From: JAQIBY01 sp046546095
Lineage (GTDB): Bacteria; Bacteroidota; Bacteroidia; Bacteroidales; ML635J-15
Assembly (NCBI GenBank): GCA_046546095.1
Contig: JBKGYK010000094.1
Coordinates: 1-9,028, forward strand
DNA length: 9,028 nucleotides
Direction of reading: 5' to 3'
This document shows, in pieces, positions 7,502 to 9,028 of the stretch. The notes under the pieces are model-generated. The model saw only the letters and a program-made list of their open reading frames with translations. It searched no databases and was not told the DNA's origin. Positions within the stretch are counted from its first letter, which is position 1. Each line of letters begins with the position of its first letter. A program made the translations under genes and the position numbers.

Positions 7502-7518
7502 GAAGATGAAAAACAGCC

Positions 7519-8229
7519 TTATTTCCCGTGGGTATGCAATCCGCATTCTTTGCCGGATGACTGTTCCCACCACCATCTGCCGGCACGGAAATCTTCACCG
7601 GGCTTAATGGCGCGTGTACAGGGAGCACAGCCAATGCTGACAAAACCTTTATCGAAAAGTGTGTTGTAAGGAATGTTGTTTTTTCGGATAAATGATTCTA
7701 CATCTTTCAGGGTCCAGTCAACCAAAGGATTCATTTTGTACAGTCCATAACCATCATCCCATTCCAGCTCGTGCATATCGTGGCGGTTTTCATTCTGATC
7801 TCGACGAATGCCGGTAATCCAGCATTCCATGCCTTGCAATGCACGGTGGAGTGGTTCTACCTTACGGATTCCGCAACATTCCTTGCGGTTTTCTATGGAT
7901 TCATAAAAACTATAGGGTCCTTTATCGGTCATCAGCTTTTGCACTGCATCTTTCCGGGGAAAATATACATCAATATTTTTGCCGTACCGATCGCGGGTGC
8001 GACTGAAAACCTTGTAGGTTTCCTCAAACATCCGGCCGGTATCCAGGGTAACCACCTTTACAGGCAGGTCGTTGGCAAAAATGTAATCAGTAATCACCTG
8101 ATCCTCCAGGCCGAAACTTGTTGTAAAAATCACTTTGCCGGGAAAGACTTTTGCCATATAGGCGATTCTTTCCGTAATACCTTTATTTTCCAGATTATTT
8201 CTGATATCTTCAATTTTCATATTGACCAT
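7519..8229 (-). CDS. cysH: Assimilatory adenylylsulfate (APS) reductase
   Basis: A 236-residue cytoplasmic enzyme of the CysH family that reduces activated sulfate to sulfite with thioredoxin-type electrons. Near the N-terminus TTSFGLEDQV (36-45) and LDTGRMFEET (62-71) form the nucleotide-binding (PP-loop-like) part, followed by WITGIRRDQ (137-145). C118-C119 and C201/C204 (CAPC) form the CC...CxxC signature that binds a [4Fe-4S] cluster. This marks APS-type rather than cluster-free PAPS-type reductases. The catalytic cysteine is C229 in ECGLH near the C-terminus. The length is normal for the family. The start at 8229 follows AGGAAG; the ATG at 8220, in an ATGA overlap with the upstream stop, is the alternative. 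The frame continues upstream to 8334, but that part overlaps DUF2061 and has no family resemblance. It is translated as the second gene of a pair with DUF2061. Confidence 0.93.
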   Translation of the reverse strand: MVNMKIEDIRNNLENKGITERIAYMAKVFPGKVIFTTSFGLEDQVITDYIFANDLPVKVVTLDTGRMFEETYKVFSRTRDRYGKNIDVYFPRKDAVQKLMTDKGPYSFYESIENRKECCGIRKVEPLHRALQGMECWITGIRRDQNENRHDMHELEWDDGYGLYKMNPLVDWTLKDVESFIRKNNIPYNTLFDKGFVSIGCAPCTRAIKPGEDFRAGRWWWEQSSGKECGLHTHGK

Positions 8230-8615
8230 ATTCTTCCTATTGTATGTAATTTTATTCGCTTGACAATCTTTCTTCTGATCATTGAATTTCTTCTGATGAT
8301 AACACGCATGCGTCCCCACCTGACACTCGTCCATGCACGTTCATGCAGGAAATACAGAAACATTTTAATGCCGGATTCGGCAACTGCTACGCCTGTGGCT
8401 TTTTGTGCAGCATATGGATCATCGCCAAAAAACAACATCGCCAGTGTAAATGTTGTTGCTGATGCAATGATGCGCCAGGTGATGGCCTTGGCAATGCTCT
8501 TAACAGGTCTGTCACGTACAGTGGATATACGTTTTTCCTTTTCATTTGCCTTGCGTTTGGCCCGGGCAGCCTTAAATGCCTCAGTCTTTTTTTTGGCCAT
8601 TTTTTTTCCAGTCAT
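8217..8615 (-). CDS. DUF2061 family small membrane protein
   Basis: A 132-residue protein. A very basic N-terminus (about 1-38, rich in Lys, Arg and Ala) precedes the DUF2061 core (about 38-102). The core contains KAITWRIIASATTFTLAMLFFG as the first membrane segment, an AxxxTGVAVAESGIKMFLYFLHERAW second segment, and the closing W-G. The molecular role is unknown. The family often neighbours sulfate-assimilation genes, which fits cysH immediately downstream. The reading frame overlaps cysH by 13 bases, or by 4 (ATGA) with the alternative cysH start, so translational coupling is likely. An odd point is the roughly 30-residue arginine/lysine-rich tail after the usual end of the domain (about 103-132). 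It also carries the cysH ribosome-binding site and a direct repeat of TCAGAAGAAA. ATG 8615 is preferred; ATG 8600, with GGA seven bases upstream, is a good alternative, and a TTG at 8624 is unlikely. Confidence 0.85.
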   Translation of the reverse strand: MTGKKMAKKKTEAFKAARAKRKANEKEKRISTVRDRPVKSIAKAITWRIIASATTFTLAMLFFGDDPYAAQKATGVAVAESGIKMFLYFLHERAWTSVRWGRMRVIIRRNSMIRRKIVKRIKLHTIGRIWSI

Positions 8616-8653
8616 GATTCTCAATTCAAGGCTTGAAAATAGAAACTATATGC

Positions 8654-8669
8654 TAAGTAAAAGTACTTA
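8654..8669. promoter_or_regulatory. Short inverted repeat upstream of the DUF2061-cysH operon
   Basis: TAAGTA, AAAG, TACTTA forms a 6-base inverted repeat with a 4-base spacer, about 40-55 bases upstream of the DUF2061 start. It sits in the roughly 200-base gap between divergent genes. It could be an operator for sulfur-responsive control or lie within the promoter, but it is short and AT-rich. I see no clean TAnnTTTG box for this operon; TAGTTTC nearby is the closest. Confidence 0.2.
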
Positions 8670-8789
8670 TTTTAAAATTCGTATTTGTGCGAAAATGTGG
8701 TAAAGTGCCTGATCTCAGCCTTGTAGGAGTTTTCCTGCATATGCTGAGAATGAAATCTTACATTATGTTTTTTATGGTCTGTAGTTTAT

Positions 8790-8797
8790 TATTTTTG
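8790..8797 (+). promoter_or_regulatory. -7 promoter box for the right-edge gene
   Basis: TATTTTTG matches TAnnTTTG and is followed by CAG. It lies 25-31 bases upstream of the candidate ATG codons at 8823 and 8829. This spacing is similar to that of the other promoters in the window. No clear -33 element is seen. Confidence 0.45.
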
Positions 8798-8828
8798 CAG
8801 ATGAATACAAATTATGAAATTGATGATT

Positions 8829-9028
8829 ATGAAGAGTATAGCATGTATTTTTTTTGTAATATTAATGGCGATGCCTTTTCAGATTTTAATGGCAATTGAT
8901 GCTCCTGTAAATCTTTCTCCATCCGACGAAGCAATCAATCAAAGTGTTGCCCTCACCATAGACTGGTCTGCTGTGAGTGGAAACTCCGGCTATCTGTATG
9001 AAATTGATACCGTTCCGGATTTTAGTTC
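8829..9028 (+). CDS. Secreted protein with fibronectin-III-like domain, 3' end outside the window
   Basis: Only the first 66 complete codons are visible. MKSIACIFFVILMAMPFQILMA is a hydrophobic signal peptide. It is followed by DAPVNLSPSDEAINQSVALT and then IDWSAVSGNSGYLYEIDT. The pattern P-x-NLSPSD...W-SAVSG...Y-EIDT matches the first two or three strands of fibronectin type III or similar Ig-like modules common in Bacteroidota surface proteins, where the text usually continues as a comparison of differences or values. The start may be ATG 8829 or ATG 8823, two codons earlier in frame. A run of eight T (8848-8855) lies inside the signal-peptide codons. Function cannot be told from this fragment. 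T9SS-dependent export is plausible but its C-terminus is not in view. Confidence 0.75.
   Translation, partial: MKSIACIFFVILMAMPFQILMAIDAPVNLSPSDEAINQSVALTIDWSAVSGNSGYLYEIDTVPDFS

Noticed and set aside
7771..8703. A 310-codon plus-strand frame opposite cysH and DUF2061
   Set aside because: It is antisense to two well-supported genes, and the hydrophobic stretches are mirror images of their codon use.
8687..8899. A 70-codon plus-strand frame with a hydrophobic MKSYIMFFMVCSLLFLQ segment
   Set aside because: It overlaps the promoter box and start of the better-supported secreted protein in another frame and ends soon after; a chance frame is more likely.

Overview
The window looks like chromosome from a free-living member of the Bacteroidota (Bacteroidetes). 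The evidence is a secreted protease ending in a type IX secretion (Por) C-terminal sorting domain, TAnnTTTG-like -7 promoter boxes just upstream of several genes, very weak Shine-Dalgarno signals, and moderate GC with AT-rich, repeat-bearing intergenic DNA. There are five full-length or near full-length genes, one gene cut by the right edge, one decayed gene remnant and several non-coding repeats. I see no tRNA, rRNA, CRISPR array or intact insertion sequence.

Layout. Positions 1-90 hold a cluster of small hairpins resembling a REP-type element. Positions 148-212 hold the first copy of a roughly 60-base direct repeat. Two paralogous single-chain aconitase/3-isopropylmalate dehydratase-type enzymes (large and small subunit fused) follow on the minus strand: 3907-2093 is transcribed first, then 1997-222. 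They are separated by 95 bases that contain a 28-bp-arm inverted repeat built of heptamers. Positions 3908-4876 contain no intact gene. They hold the minus-strand promoter, REP-like hairpins, a short decayed coding remnant (4547-4346) resembling the last blade of a beta-propeller, the second copy of the direct repeat (4642-4700) and the promoter of the next gene. Positions 4877-7501 (plus strand) encode an 874-residue secreted subtilisin-family peptidase. Convergent with it, 17 bases away, is a minus-strand pair: a DUF2061 membrane protein (8615-8217) overlapping an assimilatory APS reductase (8229-7519). The last 200 bases start a plus-strand secreted protein with a probable fibronectin-III-like domain.

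How the genes work together. The two dehydratases probably form one transcription unit and use related 2- or 3-hydroxy acid substrates. Candidates are leucine, citramalate, homocitrate or TCA-type isomerisation, and sequence alone does not settle which. The upstream paralog departs from the canonical active site: the conserved Asp-His pair reads Asp-Leu. DUF2061 and cysH form a translationally linked sulfate-assimilation pair. The protease and the partial right-edge gene look like cell-surface or secreted functions.

I do not see a convincing new multi-gene system. The items most worth a second look are the divergent dehydratase paralog, the direct repeats that bracket the dehydratase pair, the heptamer hairpin between those genes, and the decayed remnant.
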